Below, in pieces: positions 38,249-47,030 of a stretch of DNA of 64,000 bases. Within the stretch, counting starts at the first letter, position 1, and each line of letters starts with the position of its first letter. A model generated the notes under the pieces. That model was not told the DNA's origin. It saw only the letters and a program-made list of their open reading frames with translations, and did no database searches. The stretch comes from Paenibacillus sp. FSL K6-0276 (GTDB lineage: Bacteria; Bacillota; Bacilli; Paenibacillales; Paenibacillaceae), in contig NZ_CP150276.1 in the NCBI RefSeq assembly GCF_037977235.1, positions 4,526,001 to 4,590,000 of the forward strand. The letters run 5' to 3'. Both the position numbers and the translations under genes were made by a program.

Positions 38249-39091
38249 TTGAAATTGGATTTGGATGGATTAAATGCTGATTCCTTAACGTGTATGCTTA
38301 AGGCATCTTTTTCATTGGAAAATTGGGATGCTATGATTGAAATTGCAGACACGTTGATCACACAGATTGCAATCATATATGAGACAAGCAGTAACACAAT
38401 AAGAGAACAAAAACTGAAGCGGAGTATTCCCTATTATTTTGGATTTAGCTTATGTTCAAAAGGAATCGCACTGCAAAAGCTCGGAAAGTATCCTGAAGCT
38501 AGAATGTGTATTTTAGAATATTCTAAATTAGGCTGGATCAAAGGGTTAAATGAAGAAGGAAATAATGAAGTCAAATATTACCGTAATATTGCAAAAGCCA
38601 ATGCCTACGTGCTCGACCTTCTGGAAGGCAAGACTGGAATCCTAGAGGAGTATGTTGAATTTATTAGAAACAGCGCTAAGGAAGAGTTACTGCCAGGACT
38701 AATAACTATCTTGGAATCTTCGATAAAATATAATTATTCCGTAGATTGTATTCTGATAGAATTCGAAATAAACGTTAACGCTATTGTAGAACAAGGAACT
38801 AAAGAGAGTATAAGGTATTTTGTGGATTACAAATTCTTGCTGGCGATGTACCACTACAAACAGGAGAATATGTACGATGCAATTAACACAACTCTAGAAA
38901 CTTTACTATCAAGTATTAAGCTGAAAGATGATACAGGCTTTAAGAAAGCAGCAGCATTATTTGAGATCCTTAGAGACTATGCTAATCAATCACAGCTCCA
39001 AGTGCATCACAACATAATGAAAACCATAATAGAGAGGGAGTTTACTAATGAAAAAGAGATTGTTCTTGCTGACCGTCGTAGTCTTGGTTAG
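38249..39091 (+). CDS. TPR-fold RRNPP-like regulator without HTH, putative peptide receptor
   Basis: A 280-residue all-helical protein starting TTG (AAAGGA eight bases upstream). Repeated helical pairs with TPR character are seen, for example SLCSKGIALQKLGKYPEAR near residue 70, and AKANAYVLDLLEGK, KEELLPGLITILESSI and DYKFLLAMYHYKQENMYDAI further on. This resembles the C-terminal sensor part of Paenibacillus XRE-TPR regulators and the Rap/NprR type receptors, but the N-terminal helix-turn-helix is absent, and the 250 bases upstream do not encode one. Its 3' end overlaps by 44 bases a small secreted-peptide gene in the +1 frame. I infer a peptide receptor; the target is unknown. Confidence 0.65.
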   Translation: MKLDLDGLNADSLTCMLKASFSLENWDAMIEIADTLITQIAIIYETSSNTIREQKLKRSIPYYFGFSLCSKGIALQKLGKYPEARMCILEYSKLGWIKGLNEEGNNEVKYYRNIAKANAYVLDLLEGKTGILEEYVEFIRNSAKEELLPGLITILESSIKYNYSVDCILIEFEINVNAIVEQGTKESIRYFVDYKFLLAMYHYKQENMYDAINTTLETLLSSIKLKDDTGFKKAAALFEILRDYANQSQLQVHHNIMKTIIEREFTNEKEIVLADRRSLG

Positions 39092-39182
39092 TTCCAGCTT
39101 AATGATCGCCTCTGCAAGTGCTTCTGCTGTCGAATCGGGTTCCGCAACTTACACCGTTAACAATCACGGAATGGGACATTGA
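39048..39182 (+). CDS. Putative Phr-like secreted signalling pre-peptide
   Basis: A 44-codon gene with its own GGGAG site seven bases before ATG. The product has a textbook export signal: MKKR, a hydrophobic core LFLLTVVVLVSSSLMIA, and an ASASA cleavage region. It leaves a short mature tail that ends YTVNNHGMGH. It begins inside the last codons of the TPR gene (44-base overlap), as phr genes do with rap genes, and is followed 24 bases later by a strong terminator. I infer export and processing to a C-terminal oligopeptide that re-enters by an Opp permease and binds the TPR protein. An alternative is an unrelated short secreted peptide. Confidence 0.65.
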   Translation: MKKRLFLLTVVVLVSSSLMIASASASAVESGSATYTVNNHGMGH

Positions 39183-39205
39183 TTGAATTTTAATAAAGCG
39201 GATTA

Positions 39206-39256
39206 AAACAAAGGAGTGATTATCCAGTTATTGAGGAGTCACTCCTTTGTTTTTTC
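39206..39256 (+). terminator. Terminator of the TPR-peptide cassette
   Basis: AAACAAAGGAGTGA pairs with TCACTCCTTTGTTT and is followed by a T run on the plus strand. It closes the two-gene unit. Confidence 0.92.
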
Positions 39257-39316
39257 AATCAAGAGTGCTTACGTGATTTATCTATCACATGCCAATAATG
39301 CGTTACTTCCTCATCC

Positions 39317-39475
39317 TTATTTCAGATATTTCTCTAAGGTTCTCCGTACGGCTCCTGGACCTGCCAGCATTTCCTGGAACATAGTCTCAATCTTGCCACC
39401 TAGGCCAATCTCATACAACGAAACCGAATCCGTCAGCGAGTACCCCTTCGTATCATTTCCTGCACACAAAAATGC
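39317..39475 (-). pseudogene. C-terminal remnant of an unrecognised protein
   Basis: About 52 codons in one frame end at TAA 39317-39319 and read CAGNDTKGYSLTDSVSLYE, then IGLGGKIETMFQEMLAGPG and RRTLEKYLK. The composition is clearly protein-like, but no start codon or ribosome site precedes it. Its upstream end runs into an inverted repeat (GCAGTCTC/GAGACTGC, 39472-39513). I could not name the family. It is probably the 3' end of a deleted gene. Confidence 0.45.
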
Positions 39476-39743
39476 AGTCTCAGAATTCTTTTCAGAACTT
39501 CGGAGACTGCTTTGTCTTGAATCATACTATTGTTAACTGATCGTTAACCCACCACTTGCATACCCTGCAACATTATTAACAAGTGGCTCCTGCCATTAAT
39601 ATGACAACCTTAAACATCCTTAATCGGCTTAAATCATTCCTTTCAAAACCTGGGACTTGCAGCCGTGCTGCTGGTCAGCTATTCCCGTAAATCAACCTGA
39701 ATCTCCAGTATTAAAGAGAGTCTTTACATATAGCATTAAATGC

Positions 39744-39780
39744 AAAAACGAGTACATGTATGAGATATGCACTCGTTTTT
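39744..39780 (-). terminator. Hairpin after the dikinase-regulator remnant
   Basis: AAAAACGAGT and ACTCGTTTTT enclose a 17-base loop. The site lies just downstream of the stop of the regulatory-protein remnant on the minus strand and probably was its terminator. Confidence 0.6.
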
Positions 39781-39799
39781 CTTACTAGTCATTGTCAGT

Positions 39800-39952
39800 C
39801 TATCTCTCTTGTACCATACACTCCATGATAAGATCTGCGGATTCTTCAATAGATGTGCTGGTAACATCAATATCGTTAAGGCAAATAGCCGGTGTTTACG
39901 GATTTGCCAAAGTTCTATAGGAGGTTTGATTCCTAGAACCAACGGCCAGTTG
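39800..39952 (-). pseudogene. C-terminal remnant of pyruvate, phosphate dikinase regulatory protein
   Basis: Reading the minus strand, one frame gives WPLVLGIKPPIELWQIRKHR and a second, shifted frame gives DIDVTSTSIEESADLIMECM and ends at TAG (39800). These match the remembered pattern of the last 50 or so residues of the DUF299 kinase/pyrophosphorylase that regulates PEP synthase or PPDK (GL.xxPexL..IR..R, then inVT..sIEEtA.lI). At least one frameshift separates the two pieces. It lies directly behind the truncated dikinase gene, the usual neighbour. Confidence 0.6.
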
Positions 39953-40004
39953 ACAATTGCCCCCTTTGCTTGTAATAGCTTTTGCAAGCAAAGGGGGCAA
40001 TTGT
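39953..40004. repeat. Perfect 20-bp inverted repeat at deletion junction
   Basis: The arm at 39953-39972 (beginning ACAATTGCCCCC) is the exact complement of the arm at 39985-40004 with a 12-base spacer. It coincides with the point where the dikinase reading frame is lost. It is not followed by a T run, so it is not a typical terminator. A template-switch or palindrome formed during the deletion explains it best. Confidence 0.75.
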
Positions 40005-40142
40005 AAATCCCGGCGGAATGGGCAGCCCAAGTGCTGTCATCTCAGCCAGGTTCCCACCCTTTCCTCCCAAAAGCTTGACCATAGAGGCATTTCCTTCTTC
40101 AAACAGGTAGACCTGCTTCTCTGTAATTTGTTCAGCCGACAT
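39999..40142 (-). pseudogene. ppdK: 5' fragment of pyruvate, phosphate dikinase gene
   Basis: The first 48 codons from ATG 40142 (GAGGG eleven bases upstream) read VYLFEEGNASMVKLLGGKG followed by GNLAEMTALGLPIPPGFTI, the characteristic N-terminus of PpdK with the GGKGANL-type nucleotide-binding loop. The frame then enters the inverted repeat and stops. Over 800 codons are missing. The complete enzyme interconverts pyruvate and PEP; it would fit the neighbouring malic enzyme, so the loss removes a gluconeogenic route. Confidence 0.85.
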
Positions 40143-40203
40143 CCTTGTATTCCCTCATCCACAGCAGCTCTTATTTTTGCCGGAACACGTTTCTATTCAG
40201 AAA

Positions 40204-41628
40204 TCAGTTCACGCCAATCAGCAGATTTTTTCTAGCTGCGCCGCTTTTGAACGCTGCCTGGGCAACGGCCATGCGGATTCTTTCAACTACCCGCGGATCA
40301 AAGGCATCCGGAATGATATATTTCTCATGAAGCTCGGACGGATCAATAACCGAGGAAATCGCCTCTGCTGCCGCAAGCTTCATTTCATCATTAATATCCA
40401 TGGCTTCACAATCCAGCGCACCCCTGAAAATGCCGGGGAAGCACAGTACATTGTTAATCTGGTTCGGATAATCGGAGCGGCCTGTCGCCATTACTCTTAC
40501 ATGCGGCGCAGCGATAGCGGGATCGATTTCCGGGGTCGGATTCGCCATGGCGAACACGATCGGATCTTTGGCCATATTCAGCACATCATCCAGTTTCAGC
40601 ACGCCCGGTGCAGATACCCCGATAAAGACATCCGCGCCTTTGATTACATCCGACAGCCCGCCGGTTTCCAGATTGGGATTCGTGATTTGGGCAAATTCAC
40701 TCCAATGGGTCCGGTCATAGGTCACAAGCCGGTTAATGGCACCTTCACGGTCCACTCCGATCAAGTTCACGGCCCCTGCGTGCAGCAGCATTTTGGAGAC
40801 GGAGATGCCTGCCGCACCGACACCGTTCACCACGATTTTGACATCCTTGATATTTTTGCCGCATACCTTAAGCGCGTTCAGCAATCCGGCAAGCACAACG
40901 ATGGCCGTACCATGCTGGTCATCATGAAATACCGGGATATCCAGCTCATTTCGCAGTCTCGTTTCAATCTCGAAACAGCGCGGAGAGGAAATATCTTCAA
41001 GATTAATGCCTCCGAATGTAGGTGCGAGCGCCTTCACAATCGCGATAATTTCTTCCGTATCTTTAGTGTCGAGGCAGATGGGCACGGCGTCAACATTCGC
41101 GAACTGCTTGAACAGCGCTGCTTTGCCTTCCATTACCGGCATGGCCGCTTTCGGCCCGATATCCCCAAGACCCAGTACAGCGGTCCCATCGGATATGACA
41201 GCCACGGTATTTTTCTTCGTCGTCAATTCATAGGCCTGGGCCTGATCCTGTGCAATCGCCTGACAGACCTTTGCCACACCCGGCGTGTATACTTTGGATA
41301 AGTCCTCTTTGGTTCGGATCGGATTTTTCAAGGTTGTTTCGAGCTTACCGCCTTTGTGCAGAAGCATGATTTCTTCCAATAATTCCATAATATCTCCTCC
41401 ATTCAACTGGGTTACCGCTTTTTCAATCCATTTCTGATCCTCAGTATGCTCCACAGAAATTACGACATCGGCACCGGTCAGGTCCGTGCGTAGCTCCTTC
41501 AGCTCTGCATTCAGCACCGTACCTTTATAGTTCTCGGCGATGCTCACCAGATTCGCAAGATAATCGCTGTTGCTGCGGTACTGGACACGAAGCGTAAACA
41601 CATGGGGCTGCCCACTAAGTTGATTCAT
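40204..41628 (-). CDS. Malic enzyme with N-terminal ACT-like domain
   Basis: A 474-residue malic enzyme, which converts malate to pyruvate, CO2 and NAD(P)H in the cytoplasm. Residues 1-80 look like an ACT-type regulatory domain (PHVFTLRVQYRSNSDYLANL), as in Bacillus MalS/MaeA-like forms. The catalytic part has KVYTPGVAKVCQ, GDIGPKAAMPVMEGK, the metal-binding DDQHGTAIV and the nucleotide loop VNGVGAAGISVSK. The ATG at 41628 follows AGGAGG; six extra codons to 41646 are unlikely to be used. It lies 43 bases downstream of the malate transporter gene and is likely co-transcribed. Confidence 0.92.
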   Translation of the reverse strand: MNQLSGQPHVFTLRVQYRSNSDYLANLVSIAENYKGTVLNAELKELRTDLTGADVVISVEHTEDQKWIEKAVTQLNGGDIMELLEEIMLLHKGGKLETTLKNPIRTKEDLSKVYTPGVAKVCQAIAQDQAQAYELTTKKNTVAVISDGTAVLGLGDIGPKAAMPVMEGKAALFKQFANVDAVPICLDTKDTEEIIAIVKALAPTFGGINLEDISSPRCFEIETRLRNELDIPVFHDDQHGTAIVVLAGLLNALKVCGKNIKDVKIVVNGVGAAGISVSKMLLHAGAVNLIGVDREGAINRLVTYDRTHWSEFAQITNPNLETGGLSDVIKGADVFIGVSAPGVLKLDDVLNMAKDPIVFAMANPTPEIDPAIAAPHVRVMATGRSDYPNQINNVLCFPGIFRGALDCEAMDINDEMKLAAAEAISSVIDPSELHEKYIIPDAFDPRVVERIRMAVAQAAFKSGAARKNLLIGVN

Positions 41629-41671
41629 ACTAATCGCCTCCTGCATGATGTTTTGGCATGACTTGTGTTAA

Positions 41672-43027
41672 TCAGCCGCCCCATACAGAGATAAGCAGCG
41701 TTGCTGCAACAACCGTAATTGCTCCACCAATACGTGTAGAGATCTGTGCGAAAGGCATCAGTTCCATACGTCCGGATGCTGACAGAATCGCCACATCGCC
41801 CGTTCCACCAAGACCGCCGCGGCAGCCGGTTACTATTGCTGCTTCCACAGGGTACATATTGACCCATTTGCCGATAAAATAGCCGGTGAGAATCATCGCG
41901 ACGATAACAGTAGCGCAAATGATAATATAAGGAATCGAAATTAGGGCAGCCACATCCTCCAGCGGAATGTACAGCATGCCAAGGCCCACCATGAGCGGCC
42001 AAGTCAATGTCCCGGAGACTAATTTGTAGAGCTGATAAGCACCCTGCTCAATTTTGGCCGGCAGCAGCTTCAATACTTTCAGCAGTGCGGCTGTAAAGAT
42101 CATCAGGATCGGACCCGGAATGCCGATGAATGGCGACAGCAAGTGTCCCGTAATGAATAATCCGCAGGCGAACAGCAGCCCAGCGCCCATCAGCAGGAAG
42201 TCCGGTTTTTCACTGTCATAGGTGCTTCCGCTCAACTTCTGGCCATCTTTCGATTTCACCAAGACGCCGTTGCCGGTAATTGACGGATTTTTATCGGCCA
42301 TTTTCTTGAGCAGCCCCGCACCGATAATCGCGAACACATTGCCGATCACCGCCGCCGGAATCATTTGGGCCACATAGGAACCGGATTCGCCGCCGAGAAT
42401 CTGCGAGAATGCAATGGACAGCGGGAGGATTCCTTCCCCGACACCGCCACCTATAATAGGTACGATAATGTAGAACAAGGTGCGGTGCGCGCTGTAGCCG
42501 AGCAGCATGCCGACGCCTAGACCCGCGCCTACCGCAACAATGGTTCCAGCCATCATCGGGATAAAGATGCGGATGAAACCGCTGATTAATGTAGTGCGGT
42601 TCATACCAGTAATACTTCCGGCCACCAGAATTGAGATATACAGATAGAGAAAGTTCGACGTCTTCATCAGCGTGTTGACCGATTCGATAACCGAAGCGTC
42701 AAGCACATTCCAGAACACCAGAAACGATGGAATCATTAACGAGAGGATTGCCGGGCCTCCGATATTTTTCAGAACCGGAAGCTTGAAACCAAGATCACTG
42801 AGCAGCACACCCATAACGATAATCACCGCAAATCCGCCGATCATATCGTTTGGTAGTTCACCGAGTACAGATGCCGCAAATATGATGAGTGCAAATACCA
42901 CATACAGCGGAAGCGGAATGACACCCACTTTTAAATGCATGACCCGCTGTGCAAAGCCTTGTTTTCCTTGTTTCAGTACATGCTGCTCATCCGGTACTGC
43001 AAGTGACGGTTGAATTGCTTTTTGCAT
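41672..43027 (-). CDS. 2-hydroxycarboxylate transporter (malate/citrate, 2HCT family)
   Basis: A 451-residue membrane carrier of the 2-hydroxycarboxylate family (CitS, CimH, MaeN). It has about eleven hydrophobic segments and the two reentrant-loop GGxG motifs, GGGVGEGILP near residue 195 and CRGGLGGTGDVAILSASGRM near 405. These carriers import malate or citrate with Na+ or H+. The divergent layout with CitA/CitB-type regulators upstream and malic enzyme downstream makes malate the likely substrate. Two cre-like sites lie 45-115 bases upstream of its ATG. Confidence 0.92.
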   Translation of the reverse strand: MQKAIQPSLAVPDEQHVLKQGKQGFAQRVMHLKVGVIPLPLYVVFALIIFAASVLGELPNDMIGGFAVIIVMGVLLSDLGFKLPVLKNIGGPAILSLMIPSFLVFWNVLDASVIESVNTLMKTSNFLYLYISILVAGSITGMNRTTLISGFIRIFIPMMAGTIVAVGAGLGVGMLLGYSAHRTLFYIIVPIIGGGVGEGILPLSIAFSQILGGESGSYVAQMIPAAVIGNVFAIIGAGLLKKMADKNPSITGNGVLVKSKDGQKLSGSTYDSEKPDFLLMGAGLLFACGLFITGHLLSPFIGIPGPILMIFTAALLKVLKLLPAKIEQGAYQLYKLVSGTLTWPLMVGLGMLYIPLEDVAALISIPYIIICATVIVAMILTGYFIGKWVNMYPVEAAIVTGCRGGLGGTGDVAILSASGRMELMPFAQISTRIGGAITVVAATLLISVWGG

Positions 43028-43072
43028 GTTATCCTTACCTCCTTAACTCTTTTACAAATTCATCATAGCGCC

Positions 43073-43142
43073 TTTGAAAGCGCTTTTGTTTTTGTGTAAA
43101 TAATGAAGAGGTTTTGTAAATTATTAAAGTAAGCGCTGTCAA
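43073..43142 (-). promoter_or_regulatory. Two cre-like sites upstream of malate transporter
   Basis: CAAAAGCGCTTTCAAA (complement of 43073-43088) and AAGTAAGCGCTGTCAA (43127-43142) each match 14 of 16 positions of the CcpA consensus. They flank the probable promoter of the transporter gene and would allow glucose repression of malate uptake. Confidence 0.5.
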
Positions 43143-43214
43143 AAGTAAGGGCTGAAGGCTGTAAAATGCTTGAAATACAACTATAGCCCAGGCGTAATGC
43201 CAGGTGAATAATCG

Positions 43215-43261
43215 GCAAAAAAAAGAAGCCCCGCTGCGATTTCGCAGCAGGAGCTTCCGAT
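43215..43261 (-). terminator. Terminator of the two-component operon
   Basis: Minus strand GAAGCTCCTGCTGCG, short AAAT loop, CGCAGCGGGGCTTC, then TTTTTTTT. It lies directly after the response-regulator stop. Confidence 0.9.
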
Positions 43262-43265
43262 CCTG

Positions 43266-43973
43266 TCAAATGTATTGGGCTATCAGCGTTTTGCCATTGG
43301 GGGCGATCCTGTATTTCTGTACCGGCCTGCCCACGCTCCCATAGACAAGATCCATTTCCAGCACCCCCATCTCCGTCAGCCCGACCAGATACTTACCGGC
43401 AGAAACCCGGGAAATTCCTGATACAGCCGAAATGTCCTCCGCAGAAAAAAGCTCGCAATCGCAGTTCTCTACCGCTCTCCAGATAGTCTGCAGTGTCTGA
43501 CGGGTGAATCCCTTGGCCAGCTCCTGTGAAGCTGTCCGTTCCTGCTTGAATCTGGACAGCTTGTCCAGCTCAGACTGGTTCAGCCGTTCCTGGGTGCGGA
43601 ACAACCGGTTCTGCTCCTTATATCCGTTCAGCGCTGCCCGGAATCTGGAGAACTCGAACGGTTTAATCAAATAGTCCACAGCTCCGTTTTGCAGAGCTTC
43701 CTGGATGCTTTCCTTGTCGCTTGCCGCCGAAATGACGATGACATCAATCCTTAAGCCTCTCCGCCGAATCTCGGACAGTAGCTCCAGCCCGTTGCTCTCT
43801 TTCATGTAAATATCCAGCAGAATCAGGTCATAGACATTCTCCCTCAGCATGTCCAGTACCTCCTCCGCAGAGCTGGCCCAGCCTTCGGCGCGGAATCCTT
43901 CAACCTGCTGCAAGTAAAATTTATTCATCTCCGAAACCATTGGATCATCTTCAACAATAAGTACTTTTATCAT
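43266..43973 (-). CDS. CitB/DcuR-type response regulator
   Basis: A 235-residue regulator. The receiver domain has VEDDP and phospho-acceptor D54 in ILLDIYMKESNG, with the KPFEFSRF switch near residue 103. The C-terminal HTH (AEDISAVSGISRVSAGKYLV near 180) is of the CitT/DcuR/MalR class. It starts two bases after the kinase stop. With the kinase it should sense extracellular malate or another C4/C6 acid and activate the transporter and malic enzyme genes, as Bacillus MalKR does. Confidence 0.9.
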   Translation of the reverse strand: MIKVLIVEDDPMVSEMNKFYLQQVEGFRAEGWASSAEEVLDMLRENVYDLILLDIYMKESNGLELLSEIRRRGLRIDVIVISAASDKESIQEALQNGAVDYLIKPFEFSRFRAALNGYKEQNRLFRTQERLNQSELDKLSRFKQERTASQELAKGFTRQTLQTIWRAVENCDCELFSAEDISAVSGISRVSAGKYLVGLTEMGVLEMDLVYGSVGRPVQKYRIAPNGKTLIAQYI

Positions 43974-43975
43974 AG

Positions 43976-45583
43976 TTAGTTATCATCACTCTTCACAATA
44001 TAGGGTAACTGCACAGTAAACTCGGTTCCTTGACCTTCCCGGCTCTCATAGTGAATCGTCCCCTCCAGCTTTGCCACACTCCGGTGCACCAGATACAACC
44101 CGATACCCCGGTCCTTGCCTTTGGTAGAATAGCCCTGTTCATACAGGTGATCTCCATTTCCGATAGATATACCTGTACCATTGTCGCTAACCTTGAGTGT
44201 AAGCAGATTGTCCTCATGCCGGAATCCAATCTCTATCAGCTTGTTATCTGTACCTTGTACAGCCTCCAGGGCATTATCCAGCAGATTGCCGGCAATAGTG
44301 ACCAGCTCCCGGGATACTTCGTGATCGGCAGATTCGGGCAGCACACCGTCGTCCAGAATGACCAAACGTACATCTGCCTCCCTGATCCTGCTGAGCTTGC
44401 CCAGCAGAAATCCGACCATAACCGGGTCTTTGACCAGTCTGACCACGGAGTCCGCCTCTGTCCGGATACTCTGCACAATATCTGTCAGATATTCTTCCAG
44501 CCGGTCGTAGCTGCGCATATTGGTCAGGCCCATGATCACGTGCAGCTTGTTCTTAAATTCATGAGTCTGGGCACGCAGCGCCTCCGCATACAGTGATATC
44601 CCCGAAAGCCGCTCCATCAGTAGACTGACTTCGGTCTTGTCCCGAAAAGTGGCAATGGCTCCTTCGATGATTCCGTTCACCCTTACCGGAACCACATTCA
44701 CCAGCAGCGTGATGCCGCTCTGCTCCACTTCCTTATCCAGCAAAGGCTCACCGTTATCCAGCACTTTCTCCATCCGCAGGAGAGGCCAGAATTGATCCAC
44801 CTTCGTGTTAAGCGGGTCCTGGCTTATTCCGACGCTGCCCATCAACCTTCGTGCCTCAGCATTAACTAAGGTGATACGGGATTCTTTGTCTACTGCCAAT
44901 ATCCCTTCCTTGGTGGATTGAAGCATGGCGCTCCGCTCCTCCAGCAATTTAGCGATTTCCCCCGGCTCCATACCGAACATCATCCGCTTGATTTTGCGTG
45001 CCAGCAGCACAGCCCCGGCGATACCTATAAGTCCGCCAACCAATATACCCGAGTAGATGATCCAATGATTCTGCTTTACGGCTGACTGGACGCTGCCGAG
45101 CGATATTCCCACGGCCACTGCACCGATCAGCTTGCGATCTGGTCCGAATACAGGCGAAAACGCTCTCACGGAATAGCCCAATGAACCTTGAGCAACGGAT
45201 ATTTTCTCCTTGCCATGCAATGCATCCGTCTCATCCCCTCCCATGAAATGCTTGCCGATCAGAGCAGCATCGGGGTGGGAACGGCGAATCCCCTGCATGT
45301 CCATAATAACCACAAACTGGACGTTATTAATGGCGCTAATTTCGGTTGCGTAATCCTGAATGCTGCCGGAATCCGCATTTCCCATCAGACCGTCAATAAC
45401 AACCGGCGTGCGCGAAACGGTGCGGGCAATGGTGATGGCCTTGTTCTCCAGCGATTCCTGGGCTTGCCGGGAGAACTTCATACCAAACATCATATACACG
45501 ATCAGCAGGACGAGGACGACGATCAAGCAGATCATCAGGGTGATTGTTGTCTGAAGGCGCAATCTCATTTTTCCAATTCTCAC
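43976..45583 (-). CDS. CitA/DcuS-type sensor histidine kinase
   Basis: A 535-residue membrane kinase: transmembrane segment at residues 12-30, an extracytoplasmic PASC/CitA-like sensor domain (residues 35-175, with SGSIQDYATEISAI and GYSVRAFSPV), a second membrane segment near 178-195, a cytoplasmic PAS domain, the phospho-His in ALRAQTHEFKNKLHVIMGL near 345, and an ATPase domain (GNLLDNALEAV, DNGTGIS, STKGKDRGIGLYLV). The order and short HEFxN box are specific for the citrate/C4-dicarboxylate sensor group. It is the first gene of a two-gene operon with its regulator. Confidence 0.92.
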   Translation of the reverse strand: MRIGKMRLRLQTTITLMICLIVVLVLLIVYMMFGMKFSRQAQESLENKAITIARTVSRTPVVIDGLMGNADSGSIQDYATEISAINNVQFVVIMDMQGIRRSHPDAALIGKHFMGGDETDALHGKEKISVAQGSLGYSVRAFSPVFGPDRKLIGAVAVGISLGSVQSAVKQNHWIIYSGILVGGLIGIAGAVLLARKIKRMMFGMEPGEIAKLLEERSAMLQSTKEGILAVDKESRITLVNAEARRLMGSVGISQDPLNTKVDQFWPLLRMEKVLDNGEPLLDKEVEQSGITLLVNVVPVRVNGIIEGAIATFRDKTEVSLLMERLSGISLYAEALRAQTHEFKNKLHVIMGLTNMRSYDRLEEYLTDIVQSIRTEADSVVRLVKDPVMVGFLLGKLSRIREADVRLVILDDGVLPESADHEVSRELVTIAGNLLDNALEAVQGTDNKLIEIGFRHEDNLLTLKVSDNGTGISIGNGDHLYEQGYSTKGKDRGIGLYLVHRSVAKLEGTIHYESREGQGTEFTVQLPYIVKSDDN

Positions 45584-45839
45584 AGTGCTCCACCTTCAAG
45601 AAATTTTTCTAGATTATAACGCAAAAGCTCTGATAGCGCGATAGTCCAAGTTCTAAAATCTATTAGGATCATCTCACTTGAATGAATATTTTCATAGAAT
45701 ATCCACATAAAGCAATGATTGCATGATCGGCGCATGGATGTAACCACCACGGCGCTTAACCTAGTCTGTTGGATTAATCACATGACGGGTCAGCCTGTTA
45801 TCTAGAATCGAATACCAGCAATCATCTAGCCCATATCAT

Positions 45840-46239
45840 TCAGTTATTCAAGCCGGAGCAATCAGTAAATGCTTATGTAGTGGAAGGTTCCGATTTTTAT
45901 TTTACGAAAGAGTTAAATCGAGACTATAACTTCATCGTCGTTGACTGCGGAATGCTTAGAGAGAAAATAATACAAAAGGACTTTATGCATGCAGACATTC
46001 GCTTGCTCTACAGCTCAGAAATGCCCTACAAATTGGTAGGATTCTACCGAGCTACGGAACGCTGTATGGATCTTTCTATAAAAGCATTACGAATGTTTGT
46101 ACCGGAAAATATTAAGCCCTAACTCTTAAAGACGATAAGTCAGGACATCATTTATTGTAACAGCACTCATGATCTGTTTGTTGCACATACGAATGGAGAT
46201 ATTTTTAGAACATTACTAAATTCAAAAATTAAGAACTGA
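45840..46239 (+). pseudogene. Remnant of a ParA/CpaE-like ATPase-type protein
   Basis: One frame (to TAA near 46122) reads LFKPEQSVNAYVVEGSDFYF and DYNFIVVDCGMLREK, then ADIRLLYSSEMPYKLVGFYR. A shifted frame continues as CNSTHDLFVAHTNGDIFRTL and ends at TGA 46237-46239. The IVVDCG strand followed by an acidic region recalls the Walker B half of MinD/ParA-like proteins. No start or Walker A survives, and the frame break shows decay. The family call is tentative. Confidence 0.45.
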
Positions 46240-46339
46240 CAAAAACAAGATCAAAACTAATGAATTATAATTCCCTCTACCATTTCTTTAATTATCTTTC
46301 TCAAAAAAACAACCCTTTATCCCCATAAGCATAGTATAA

Positions 46340-47030
46340 TAGGCATAATTTCTCCTCAACCTGCTATTTCGCAGTATATTGACCAATATTGGCGCCGTCG
46401 GCTCCTCTCTCTGCTCCTAAGCTTAACCCTCATTTCCTTCGTATCATTACTGCTGCGACCTACCATAGATACACTTACTTATTTGGCACTCATTTGTTCC
46501 GGGGGCCTGTTTTCGGCTAAACTGATTGCATTTTTTACTTACTCCAATCAGCTTCGCAAGAGCTGGAGAACAGTGAGAGAAGGTACCGCTCTCTGCATAT
46601 GCTTCAAGAAGCCATTTTCCAGTCATCTGTAAGCACGATAATCACTGTTTTTGATCCTAAAGGAAGAATTACTCATATGAACAAGGCTGCGGAAACGATT
46701 CTTGGGTATCAAGCAGAAAATCTAATCGGCCGGGAAACACCTCTGATTTTTCATGACCCTGTGGAAGTGGCTGCCTATGACGAAGAGTTGTCCATTATAA
46801 ATGGCAAACGACGCGTTCTTTTATTGTGCGATGGAAGAGCCCTCGGAGGGACGTGAATGGTCGTATATCCGAAAAGACAGCTCCCGCTTGACGATTTCGC
46901 TTATCGTTTCACCGCTTTGGTTGGACGGAGAAATTACCGGCTTCATAGGTACGGCCACAGATATTACAGAGAGGAGAAAACTGGAGAACACGCTGCAGCA
47001 GCTGTCCTTATAGGATGGGCTTACAGGGTC
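46340..47030 (+). pseudogene. Membrane PAS-GGDEF sensor protein, frameshifted and truncated
   Basis: A first frame encodes two hydrophobic helices (RRLLSLLLSLTLISFVSLLL and YLALICSGGLFSAKLIAFF). A second frame starts ASQELENSERRYRSLHML and gives a PAS domain (ITHMNKAAETILGYQAENLI). A third frame carries the PAS end (EWSYIRKDSSRLTISLIVSP, TATDITERRKLENTLQQLS). A TAG then precedes DGLTG, the first residues of a GGDEF diguanylate cyclase domain, which is lost. So at least two frameshifts and a 3' deletion inactivated it. It was probably a c-di-GMP synthase. Confidence 0.7.

Noticed and set aside
40177-41301. Long plus-strand open frame of 374 codons
   Set aside because: It lies entirely opposite the malic enzyme gene and has low-complexity, arginine/isoleucine-rich content typical of a shadow frame.
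44030-44596. Plus-strand open frame of 188 codons
   Set aside because: Antisense to the CitA-type kinase; no start site and no recognisable protein pattern.
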